NCBI RefSeq assembly: GCF_022524345.1
Contig: NZ_JAKWJU010000002.1
Location: 2,418,001-2,482,000 of the forward strand
Direction: 5' to 3'
Origin: Streptomyces marispadix
Lineage (GTDB): Bacteria; Actinomycetota; Actinomycetes; Streptomycetales; Streptomycetaceae
DNA: 64,000 nucleotides
In this document: positions 55,150 through 61,958 of the stretch, piece after piece
Layout: each line of letters begins with the position of its first letter
Numbering within the stretch: position 1 is the stretch's first letter
Notes under the pieces: generated by a model
Databases searched by the model: none
Told to the model about the DNA's origin: nothing
What the model saw: the letters and a program-made list of their open reading frames with translations, nothing else
Program-made: the position numbers and the translations under genes

Positions 55150-56253
55150 TCAGCCGAACCTCGCCCCGCTCCCCGCGGTGGTCACCAGCGACGAGCTGTC
55201 CGCCCGGTAGACCTGCTCGCCCTTGAGCGCGATCTTCAGCGCGCCCGTCTCGGCCGCGCCCGCGAAGACCTCGTACGCCTCCTCCATCGCGCCCAGCTCG
55301 AAGACGTGCGTGACCAGCGACGACACCGGCAGCCTCCCGGCGGCGAGCATGCTCAGCAGCATCGGCGTCGAAGAAGTGTCGACCAGGCCCATCCGTATCG
55401 TCAGGTCCTTGATCCACAGGTCTTCCAGGTGCAGTGCCGCGGGCTTCCCGTGTACGCCGATGTTCGCGACGTGGCCGCCCGGCCGCACCATGCGGGTGCA
55501 CATCTCGAACGTCTCCGGCACGCCCACCGCCTCGATCGTCACGTCCGCGCCGAGCCCGTCCGTCAAGTCGTAGACGAACTGTTCGGGCCGGTCGGAGGCG
55601 AGCACCCTCGCGTCGGCGCCGAAGCGGCCCGCCGCCTCCAGCCGTCCCGGCGTCAGGTCGACGGCGACGACGCGGTCGGGCGAGTACAGCCGCGTGGTGG
55701 CGATCGCCGCGAGCCCGACGGGCCCCGCGCCCACCACGACGACGGTGTCCCCGGGGGACACCTGCCCGTTGAGCACGCCGACCTCGTAGCCGGTGGGATA
55801 GATGTCCGCGAACAGCACCGCGTCCTGGCTGTCGATCGCGCCCGGCAGCAGATGCACCGAGTGGTCCGCGAACGGCACACGCACGTACTCGGCCTGTGTG
55901 CCGTCGATGCGGTGCCCGAGGATCCAGCCACCGCCGCCGCGGCACTGCCCGTAGGAGCCCTCACGGCAGAAGCGGCACCGGCCGCACGCGGTGATGCAGG
56001 AGACCAGCACCCGGTCGCCCGGCCGTACCGTCCGCACGTCGCGGCCCGCCTCGACCACTTCGCCGACGGCCTCGTGCCCCAGCACGGTGCCGGGCATCAC
56101 CCTCGGGACCTCGCCGCTGAGGATGTTGAGATCGGTGCCGCAGATGCTGGTGGTCTCCACCCGTACGACGACGTCCTGCGGATCGTGAATGTCCGGATCG
56201 GGCACGCTCTCCCAGGCCGCTCTGCCGGGCTCGTGCAAGACCAGTGCCTTCAT
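55150..56253 (-). CDS. Zinc-dependent alcohol dehydrogenase (MDR family)
   Basis: A 367-residue medium-chain dehydrogenase. The catalytic-zinc Cys is in ETTSICGTDLNILSG, the HE pair in MPGTVLGHEAVGEVVEAG, the structural-zinc cysteines in CITACGRCRFCREGSYGQC, and the NAD loop is VVVVGAGPVGLAAIATTRLY. It probably oxidises alcohols or reduces aldehydes with NAD(H). ATG 56253 is used. It is divergent from the universal stress protein gene at 56715, with 460 bases between them holding several regulator boxes. In S. coelicolor a similar alcohol dehydrogenase neighbours stress proteins in the OsdR region. Confidence 0.92.
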   Translation of the reverse strand: MKALVLHEPGRAAWESVPDPDIHDPQDVVVRVETTSICGTDLNILSGEVPRVMPGTVLGHEAVGEVVEAGRDVRTVRPGDRVLVSCITACGRCRFCREGSYGQCRGGGGWILGHRIDGTQAEYVRVPFADHSVHLLPGAIDSQDAVLFADIYPTGYEVGVLNGQVSPGDTVVVVGAGPVGLAAIATTRLYSPDRVVAVDLTPGRLEAAGRFGADARVLASDRPEQFVYDLTDGLGADVTIEAVGVPETFEMCTRMVRPGGHVANIGVHGKPAALHLEDLWIKDLTIRMGLVDTSSTPMLLSMLAAGRLPVSSLVTHVFELGAMEEAYEVFAGAAETGALKIALKGEQVYRADSSSLVTTAGSGARFG

Positions 56254-56385
56254 GGTCGCTCTCCTCCCGCTCCCGTTCGGGCCCATGTCCACCGGGGTCC
56301 GCGGCCGGGTACGACGAGCACGCGGGCACGAGCCCACGCGGTCCGGCACGGCCCCGCGCGGTCGATCGGCGGCCGTCTGCCGTCC

Positions 56386-56399
56386 GGGCCGGTCCGCCC
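56386..56399 (-). promoter_or_regulatory. DosR/OsdR-like box near the alcohol dehydrogenase
   Basis: GGGCC-GGTC-CGCCC, one half-site mismatch, 133-146 bases upstream of the dehydrogenase start. Confidence 0.35.
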
Positions 56400-56408
56400 G
56401 GCAGTGCG

Positions 56409-56422
56409 GAGACCCTGGTCCC
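56409..56422. promoter_or_regulatory. DosR-like box in the divergent alcohol dehydrogenase/stress protein region
   Basis: GAGAC-CCTG-GTCCC. Its right half GTCCC is the exact DosR half-site, and the left differs by one base. Confidence 0.45.
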
Positions 56423-56505
56423 ACCCTGGCCTCGGCTCCTCGGCGCCCGCATGGGCCGCCCGGCCCACGGCACACGGCCGAGCGGCCCGGCACACCGGGA
56501 GCACG

Positions 56506-56519
56506 GGGACCTTCGGCCC
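56506..56519 (+). promoter_or_regulatory. DosR/OsdR-like box before the universal stress protein gene
   Basis: GGGAC-CTTC-GGCCC, the closest match to the DosR core in the window apart from the C/G at inner positions. It lies about 200 bases before the stress protein start. Confidence 0.5.
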
Positions 56520-56714
56520 ACCCCTGAGACCCGCCCGGCCTCTCGGCCCCGCGTCGGCTGAGCAGGACTCTTTCACCGAGGGCGCACGTACGCGCCAAGG
56601 CCCGTGGGAGACGGGTCTCCGCGCGAGCCCGCGAGGGCGGCGCCAGCGTGGCGACCCCCGGGACACGGAGGCCACAGGCCCGAGGCCCGGCAGACGGGAC
56701 GGAGGGAGGCGTCG

Positions 56715-57713
56715 ATGTTCCAGACCGTCACGGTGGGCCTGGACGGCACGCGCGAGAGCCTGGCCGCCGTCGACTGGGCGGCCCGGGAGGCGCTCCTGCG
56801 GGGCATAACGCTGCGGATCATCCAGGTCCGTGAGACCGGCGCCTACCCGTATTCGCCCATCGCCGACGACGAGGTCGAGCGCGAGTGGGCACAGACGATC
56901 ACCGGCGAAGCCCTCGACGATCTCAACAGCCGAATGCCGGATCTCTCCGTCACCGTCGACATGGTCGCGGGACGCCCAGCCCATGTGCTCGCGGACGCCT
57001 CCGCCGACACCGACCTGCTCGTACTCGGCTCCCGCGGCCTCGGCACCGTCCTCGGCTTCATCGTCGGCTCGACCGCGCTGCCCACCGTGGCGCACACCGT
57101 GTGCCCCGTGGTCCTCGTACGGGCGCGCCCCCGCACGCACCGGGAGGAGCGCTCCGAGACGGCCGGACCCGGCGCGGGACACGAGCCGTACGGGCCCGAC
57201 GAGTCCTACGAGCCCCACGAGCGGGAGACCGGCGAGCCCGGCGACCAGGACCACCCCCACCTCTACCCCGCGTCGGAGACCCCCGGCGGCGACATCGTCC
57301 TCGGCCTCGACCTGGGCCGCCCCTGCGACGAACTCATCGCCTTCGCCTTCGACATGGCCGCCCGCCGCTCCGCGCAGCTCCGCGTACTCCACGCCTGGGA
57401 CCTGCCCCCGACATACGGAATGCGGCCGCTGCCCGTACCGCCCGCGATGACCAACGAGCTGCTGGCCGCGCAGAACCAGGCGCTCACCGCCACGCTGCGC
57501 CCCTGGCAGGACGCACAACCCGACGTAAAGGTGCAGGCCGAGGCCGTCATCGGGCAGCCTTCGCGGCTGCTGGTGGAGGCGGCCGCCCAGGCGTCGATGC
57601 TGATCGTCGGCCGCCGCAACCGCCGCTCGCGGCTGGGCACCCACGTGGGCACCGTCGCCCACGCCGTCATGCACCACGCACGCACACCGGTCGCCGTCGT
57701 ACCGCACGACTGA
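56715..57713 (+). CDS. Universal stress protein with tandem USP domains
   Basis: A 332-residue protein of two UspA domains. Domain 1 opens TVTVGLDGTRESLAAVDWAA and holds the ATP-binding GSRGLGTVLGFIVGSTALPT (G-2x-G-9x-G-S/T pattern). Domain 2 opens DIVLGLDLGRPCDELIAFAF and ends GRRNRRSRLGTHVGTVAHAV then MHHARTPVAVVP. A 45-residue acidic/His-rich linker joins them. Tandem-domain USPs are major members of the DosR regulon (Rv2623, Rv1996, Rv2005c). ATG 56715 has GGAGGGAGG upstream. Confidence 0.92.
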   Translation: MFQTVTVGLDGTRESLAAVDWAAREALLRGITLRIIQVRETGAYPYSPIADDEVEREWAQTITGEALDDLNSRMPDLSVTVDMVAGRPAHVLADASADTDLLVLGSRGLGTVLGFIVGSTALPTVAHTVCPVVLVRARPRTHREERSETAGPGAGHEPYGPDESYEPHERETGEPGDQDHPHLYPASETPGGDIVLGLDLGRPCDELIAFAFDMAARRSAQLRVLHAWDLPPTYGMRPLPVPPAMTNELLAAQNQALTATLRPWQDAQPDVKVQAEAVIGQPSRLLVEAAAQASMLIVGRRNRRSRLGTHVGTVAHAVMHHARTPVAVVPHD

Positions 57714-57769
57714 CCCGTGCCTTTCCGGCGGCCGCACGCCGGAAAGGCCGCCCCAGGAGGTGCTCGCAG

Positions 57770-59117
57770 ATGTCCGAGGCGACGAACACGGACCTGTACG
57801 AGCTGACCATGGCGCTGTCGTACGTACACGAAGGGATGACCGAGCCCGCGACCTTCAGCCTCTTCGTCCGCGACCTGCCGCCCGAACGCGGCTTCCTCGT
57901 GGCCGCCGGACTCGAACCGGCCCTCGACTTCCTCAGCTCCTTCCGTATCGGCCCCGCCGATCTGGACACCTTCGCCAAGGCCATGGGCCGCCCCGCCCGC
58001 GATCTGGTGCCGCTGCTCGGCACGACCTTCGATGGCGAGGTACGTGCAGTCCCCGAAGGCACCGTCGTCTTCGCAGGCGAGCCGCTCCTTGAGGTCACCG
58101 CGCCGCTGCCCGTCGCACAACTCGTCGAGACGTATCTGCTGAACCTGCTCAGCCACCACACCGCCGTCGCCTCCAAGGCCGCGCGCTGCGTGCTCGCCGC
58201 GGCCGGACGACCCGTCATGGACTTCTCGCTGCGCAGGACGCACGGACTCGAAGCCGGCCGCACGGCCGCACGCACGGGCGCCCTCGTGGGCTTCGCCGGT
58301 ACGAGCAACGTGAACGCTGCCGCCTCCCTCGGCCTCACCGCGATCGGGACGATGGCGCACTCGTACGTGGAGGCGTTCCCCACCGAGGAGAGCGCCTTCC
58401 GCGCCTTCTCCCGCTCCCACCCGGGCCGTCCCGTGACGTTCCTCGTGGACACCTACGACACGGACACGGGCGTGCGCACCGCCGCACGCGTGCTCAAGTC
58501 CCAAGGGGCGCAAGCCGGTTCGGCGATCCGGCTGGACAGCGGCGACCTGTCCATACAGGCCGTACGCGCACGGCGCATCCTCGACTCGGCCGGACTCACG
58601 GACGTACTGATCGTCGCGAGCGGCGGACTCGACGAATACGCCGTGGACCGGCTCGTACACGAGAAGGCACCGATCGACGTCTACGCAGTGGGCACCCGCG
58701 TCGGCGTCGCTGCCGACGCACCGTATCTGGACTCGGCGTACAAGCTCGTCGCCTACAACGGCTAAGCCCGTCATGAAGCTCTCCTCCACCAAGACCACCG
58801 CCCCCGGCGCGAAACAGATCTTCCGCAGGCCCGGCGCCCCCGACGTGATCGCCCTGCGGCACGAACACCCCACCGCCTCCGGCATACGGCCCCTGCTGCG
58901 CCCGGTGATGCGCCACGGCCGCCGCGTCAGCGACCCGCCCGCCCTGCGCGAGGCCCAGGAACGCTTCACCGCGGAACTCGCCCAACTGCCCCCGGAATCC
59001 CGCCGCATCACCGGTCCGCTGCCGCAACGGCCCGTCTACTCCGACCAGTTGAAGTCCCTGGCCGATCAGGTCCGGTACCGCATCGAGAGCGAGATCCTCA
59101 CGGCTGAACGGGTCTGA
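57770..59117 (+). pseudogene. pncB: Nicotinate phosphoribosyltransferase (PncB2-like), split by a 1-bp insertion
   Basis: Part 1 (57770-58765) is the NAPRTase barrel: SEATNTDLYELTMALSYVHE, LFVRDLPPERGFLVAAGLEP, LLSHHTAVASKAARCVLAAA, DFSLRRTHG (PRPP site), FAGTSNVNAAASLGLTAIGT then MAHSY, and AIRLDSGDLSIQAVRARRIL. It stops at TAA 58763-58765 after KLVAYNG. Part 2 (58773-59117) continues with MKLSSTKTTAPGAKQIFRRP, the normal C-terminal part, in the next frame. Removing the T at 58763 restores GKPVMKLS. The enzyme salvages nicotinate for NAD. A PncB2 gene belongs to the mycobacterial DosR regulon. Part 2 could also be translated separately from its own ATG. Confidence 0.88.
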
Positions 59118-59140
59118 ACGGGCCTGAACGGGTCTGAGGG
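59104..59140 (+). repeat. 10-bp tandem repeat at the end of pncB
   Basis: Three and a half copies of CTGAACGGGT/C run across the pncB stop codon into the spacer. A purine-rich GGAGAGG-type stretch follows to 59254, leading into the ribosome site of the next gene. Confidence 0.8.
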
Positions 59141-59254
59141 GGCGGAGGGAGAGCGGAACGGCGGGAGAGGGCGGAACAACAGGAGAGGACAGGAGAGGCC
59201 GAACCGGAATCGGAACAGAAACGGAAAGGGAAACGGAAGAAGGAGGAGGCCACC

Positions 59255-59554
59255 ATGCCGAACACACGCGAATGGAACGTACGCATCTTCCTCTACGAGG
59301 ACGAAGGCACCACCACCGCCCGCGCGGTACTCGAGACCGGCGACACGACACTCACCGGCAGAGGAGTCGCCCGCTGCAATCCCGAGGACGTGGACATCCC
59401 CGAGATCGGCGACGAACTCGCCGCGAGCCGCGCCATGGCGGAACTCGGCCGCCAGATGATGCGCGCCGCCGACCGCGACCTACAGGGCGTCGGCGCGGGC
59501 CCGTTGCCGCCCAAGGCACGCGCGGCCTTCGGCTGGCCCGACGTGACGGTGTGA
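59255..59554 (+). CDS. DUF1876 protein (Rv1738/Rv2632c-like)
   Basis: A 99-residue protein: REWNVRIFLYEDEGTTTARA, TTLTGRGVARCNPEDVDIPE and IGDELAASRAMAELGRQMMR. This is the DUF1876 family, which includes Rv1738, one of the most strongly DosR-induced mycobacterial proteins. Rv1738 has a fold similar to ribosome hibernation factors, so a role in translational shutdown is possible. ATG 59255 follows a GGAGGAGG ribosome site. It is another marker of the dormancy-type regulon. Confidence 0.88.
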   Translation: MPNTREWNVRIFLYEDEGTTTARAVLETGDTTLTGRGVARCNPEDVDIPEIGDELAASRAMAELGRQMMRAADRDLQGVGAGPLPPKARAAFGWPDVTV

Positions 59555-59597
59555 CAGCGCAGCGGCGCCGCTGGCGCTGTTGTCGCCTGAAGCTCGA

Positions 59598-59723
59598 CGG
59601 AGGTGAACTCGCTCGCGGAGGTGGACTCACTCACGGAGCTGAGCCAGCTCGCGGAGGGGAAGTGGCTCACGGAGGGGAGTCGGCTCGCGGAGGTGAACCG
59701 GCTCCCGGAGATGAACTCGACGG
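59598..59723 (+). repeat. Seven 18-bp degenerate tandem repeats before a stress protein gene
   Basis: Seven consecutive units, each starting CGGAG and averaging CGGAGGTGAACTCGCTCG, fill most of the gap between the DUF1876 and second stress protein genes. The units contain GGAGGTG-like Shine-Dalgarno sequence. No gene is apparent in them. Confidence 0.85.
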
Positions 59724-59801
59724 AGCTGTAAGGGAGTTCGAAGGGTCCGGCCTGCGCCCGGGCAGCCGGCTCTGCGACCTGGCCGGAAGTGAAGGTGCGT
59801 C

Positions 59802-60686
59802 ATGACGGAAGCAGACGACCGGGTCGAGGTCGCGTCCGAGCCCCGGCCGGTGGCCGTAGGGGTCGACGGCTCCGCGGAGAGCCTCGCCGCAGTCGAATGG
59901 GCGGGAGCGCACGCCGTCTCGCACGACGTACCGCTGTGGATCGTGTGCGCACGACGCAAACCCCTGGGCGCCGCCGACGGCCAAGAACCGTGGCCCCAGG
60001 AGCAGTTGCACGCCGCCCACCGGCTGGCCGCCGGTCTCTACCCCTCCCTGAAGATCACCGAGGACGCGGTCTGCGAGTCCCCGGTGAAGGCCCTGATGTC
60101 CGTCGCGTCGGAGGCCGGTCTCCTCGTCCTCGGCTCCCGCGGCCTCGGCACCGTCGAGGGCTTCGTCCTGGGCTCGGTGGGACTCTCGGTCATCGCCCAC
60201 ACCCGGCGGCCGGTGGTCGCCGTACGGGGCCGTATGCCCGCGGGCGCCGCCGCCGAGACCGGCCCGGTCGTAGCGGGAATCGACCCCCACGACCGCCATG
60301 CCGACGTGCTCGACTTCGCCTTCCGTACGGCCTCCGCCCAGCGGCGGACCCTCCGAGTAGCCCACGCCTGGAGCGTGCGCGCCCTCTACTCCTACCCCTC
60401 CGCACTCCCCGAGCCCCGCATGACGGCACAGGCCGGACGGCAGGCGCAACAGGCACTGGAGGAGACCCTCCAGCCCTGGCGCGAACGCTTCCCCGACGTC
60501 ACCACCGAAATCTGGACCGAGGGCGCAGCCGTCGCCCCCTACCTCCTCCAAGTCGCCTCCGACGCAACGCTCCTGACCATCGGCCGCCGCCCCCGCGGCC
60601 ACCCTTTCCCCACCCGCATCGGCCCGGTGGCCCACGCCCTCCTCCACCACTCCCCGCGCCCGATCGCGCTGATTCCCCACGCGTGA
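59802..60686 (+). CDS. Universal stress protein with tandem USP domains
   Basis: A 294-residue two-domain UspA protein. Domain 1 has PVAVGVDGSAESLAAVEWAG and the ATP-binding GSRGLGTVEGFVLGSVGLSV. Domain 2 has PVVAGIDPHDRHADVLDFAF and ends GRRPRGHPFPTRIGPVAHAL then LHHSPRPIALIPHA. Unlike the first stress protein it lacks a long linker. The second domain's nucleotide pattern is less complete. It ends the stress cluster, 135 bases before tRNA-Arg. Confidence 0.92.
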   Translation: MTEADDRVEVASEPRPVAVGVDGSAESLAAVEWAGAHAVSHDVPLWIVCARRKPLGAADGQEPWPQEQLHAAHRLAAGLYPSLKITEDAVCESPVKALMSVASEAGLLVLGSRGLGTVEGFVLGSVGLSVIAHTRRPVVAVRGRMPAGAAAETGPVVAGIDPHDRHADVLDFAFRTASAQRRTLRVAHAWSVRALYSYPSALPEPRMTAQAGRQAQQALEETLQPWRERFPDVTTEIWTEGAAVAPYLLQVASDATLLTIGRRPRGHPFPTRIGPVAHALLHHSPRPIALIPHA

Positions 60687-60820
60687 CGTCGAGCCGGGCG
60701 GGGACCGGTCCGGCCGGGCCGAGGGCACTGCCTCGAGTGCTGGTTCTGGCACTCGCGGGCTCGCCTCGGACGCTTACCCGTGAGCGAGTCCGCTACCGGA
60801 TCGGCTAACCTGTCCGAGTC

Positions 60821-60896
60821 GCCTCCGTAGCTCAGGGGATAGAGCACCGCTCTCCTAAAGCGGGTGTCGCAGGTTCGAATCCTGCCGGGGGCACCA
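60821..60896 (+). tRNA. tRNA-Arg (anticodon CCT)
   Basis: A complete 76-base cloverleaf including encoded CCA: acceptor GCCTCCG/CGGGGGC, D-stem GCTC/GAGC, anticodon stem CCGCT/AGCGG with loop CTCCTAA (anticodon CCT reading AGG), and T-arm GCAGG-TTCGAAT-CCTGC. tRNA genes of this kind are common integration sites, and an integrase remnant follows. Confidence 0.96.
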
Positions 60897-60901
60897 GCGA
60901 A

Positions 60902-60933
60902 AAGGCCCCGGACCGATCTTGGTCCGGGGCCTT
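60902..60933 (+). terminator. Strong terminator of tRNA-Arg
   Basis: AAGGCCCCGGACC and GGTCCGGGGCCTT form a perfect 13-bp stem with a 6-base loop, five bases after the tRNA. Confidence 0.92.
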
Positions 60934-60968
60934 GGACATCCAAATCCGACATCAACGGTAGGGGTCGG

Positions 60969-61560
60969 TCACGACCCTGGACGCCGCTTGAGCAGCCGGT
61001 CCATGTGACTGATCGCCTCGCGCTGGGTGTCCTGCACGACGTGTGTGTAGACGTCCATCGTGATGCTGATCTGGGAGTGCCCCAGGATCTCCATCACCCA
61101 CGCGAGGAGCGACGCCGGCAGCTACGAGGAGCGTCGCGCAGCCGTGCCGAGCGTCATGCAGCCGTACGACGCGGAGGCCCGCATCCTTGGCGACCCGAGT
61201 GAAGGACCGATAGACGTTCCGCGGCTCGACCGGCCGCCCATTCCGGGTGGTGAAGACGTACTCGCTCGCCTGCCACTTCTCCCCCGCGGCCTCCTTGGCA
61301 GCCGCCTGCCTCATCCGATGCCAGCGGAGCGGAGCGATGCACATCGCGGGCAGCGGCACGACCCTTCGGCGGCGTCCCTTGGGGTCGTCTTGGTAGAGCT
61401 GACCTTGCCGACGCTGAGTTTGGTGCCGTATGTACAGGATTCCGTTGTCCAGGTCGACATCGCTCCAGCGGAGTCCGACGATTTCGCCGCGTCGGAGTCC
61501 CATGGTCACGGCAAGCACGGAGCGGAGCAACAGCCCTCCACCAGTACACCCCCGGAACAA
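60969..61560 (-). pseudogene. Tyrosine recombinase (integrase) remnant, N-terminally truncated and frameshifted
   Basis: Only the catalytic domain remains. It begins around LLLRSVLAVTMGLRRGEIVG then LRWSDVDLDNGILYI (first catalytic Arg), and continues to VVRLHDARHGCATLLVAAGV (H-x-x-R motif). An extra G in GTGGGTG near 61100 then shifts the frame. In the next frame the end reads MEILGHSQISITMDVYTHVV (with the catalytic Tyr) and QDTQREAISHMDRLLKRRPG before the TGA at 60971-60969. The usual N-terminal arm-binding and core-binding domains, over 150 residues, are missing. It lies convergent to the tRNA-Arg gene as in actinomycete integrative elements. Confidence 0.88.
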
Positions 61561-61958
61561 TGGGTTGCATCCTCAGCTATTGAGATGAAGGGGAGGAGCT
61601 CTCCTAGGAGTTCGGATCATGGATCACTGTACTTGTGCACGTGGCCGGCGACTAGTCACATCTTGCGCCAGCAACCTTGGCATTTACGCCAGTTGGAGCT
61701 AGTTGGTGGTCATCCTCGCACAGTGTGAACTGGTCCTAGGCGATGCCCGCCCGGGCATTGAGAGACCCTGACAACCTCGCCAGCACCACCGAGTGGCCGG
61801 GCTGTGCAGCGACCGAAGTGACCGAATGGCAGAGCCTCTGCAGCTGTCACTGACCTCCAGCGCCTGTCAGACCCTCGAAGCCAACTGAAATGACACCCAA
61901 AACCGTCTCGCATGGAGCGTGTAGCAGATGACGTGGACGCCGAGGCTCTCTTGATGCT
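61561..61958. other. Gene-free, less GC-rich spacer
   Basis: About 400 bases between the integrase remnant and the STAND protein gene hold no coding sequence I can support. They are clearly less GC-rich than the left part of the window and are probably degraded element DNA. I see no attachment-site repeat of the tRNA 3' end here. Confidence 0.6.

Noticed and set aside
58750..58775. Programmed +1 frameshifting in the NAPRTase gene
   Set aside because: GGC TAA lacks a slippery codon or upstream stimulator like that of prfB. A single inserted T explains the split more simply.
61561..61958. Second attachment site (attR) of the tRNA-Arg element
   Set aside because: No repeat of the tRNA 3' end was seen in the sequence up to 64000. 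The other end is likely outside the window or lost.
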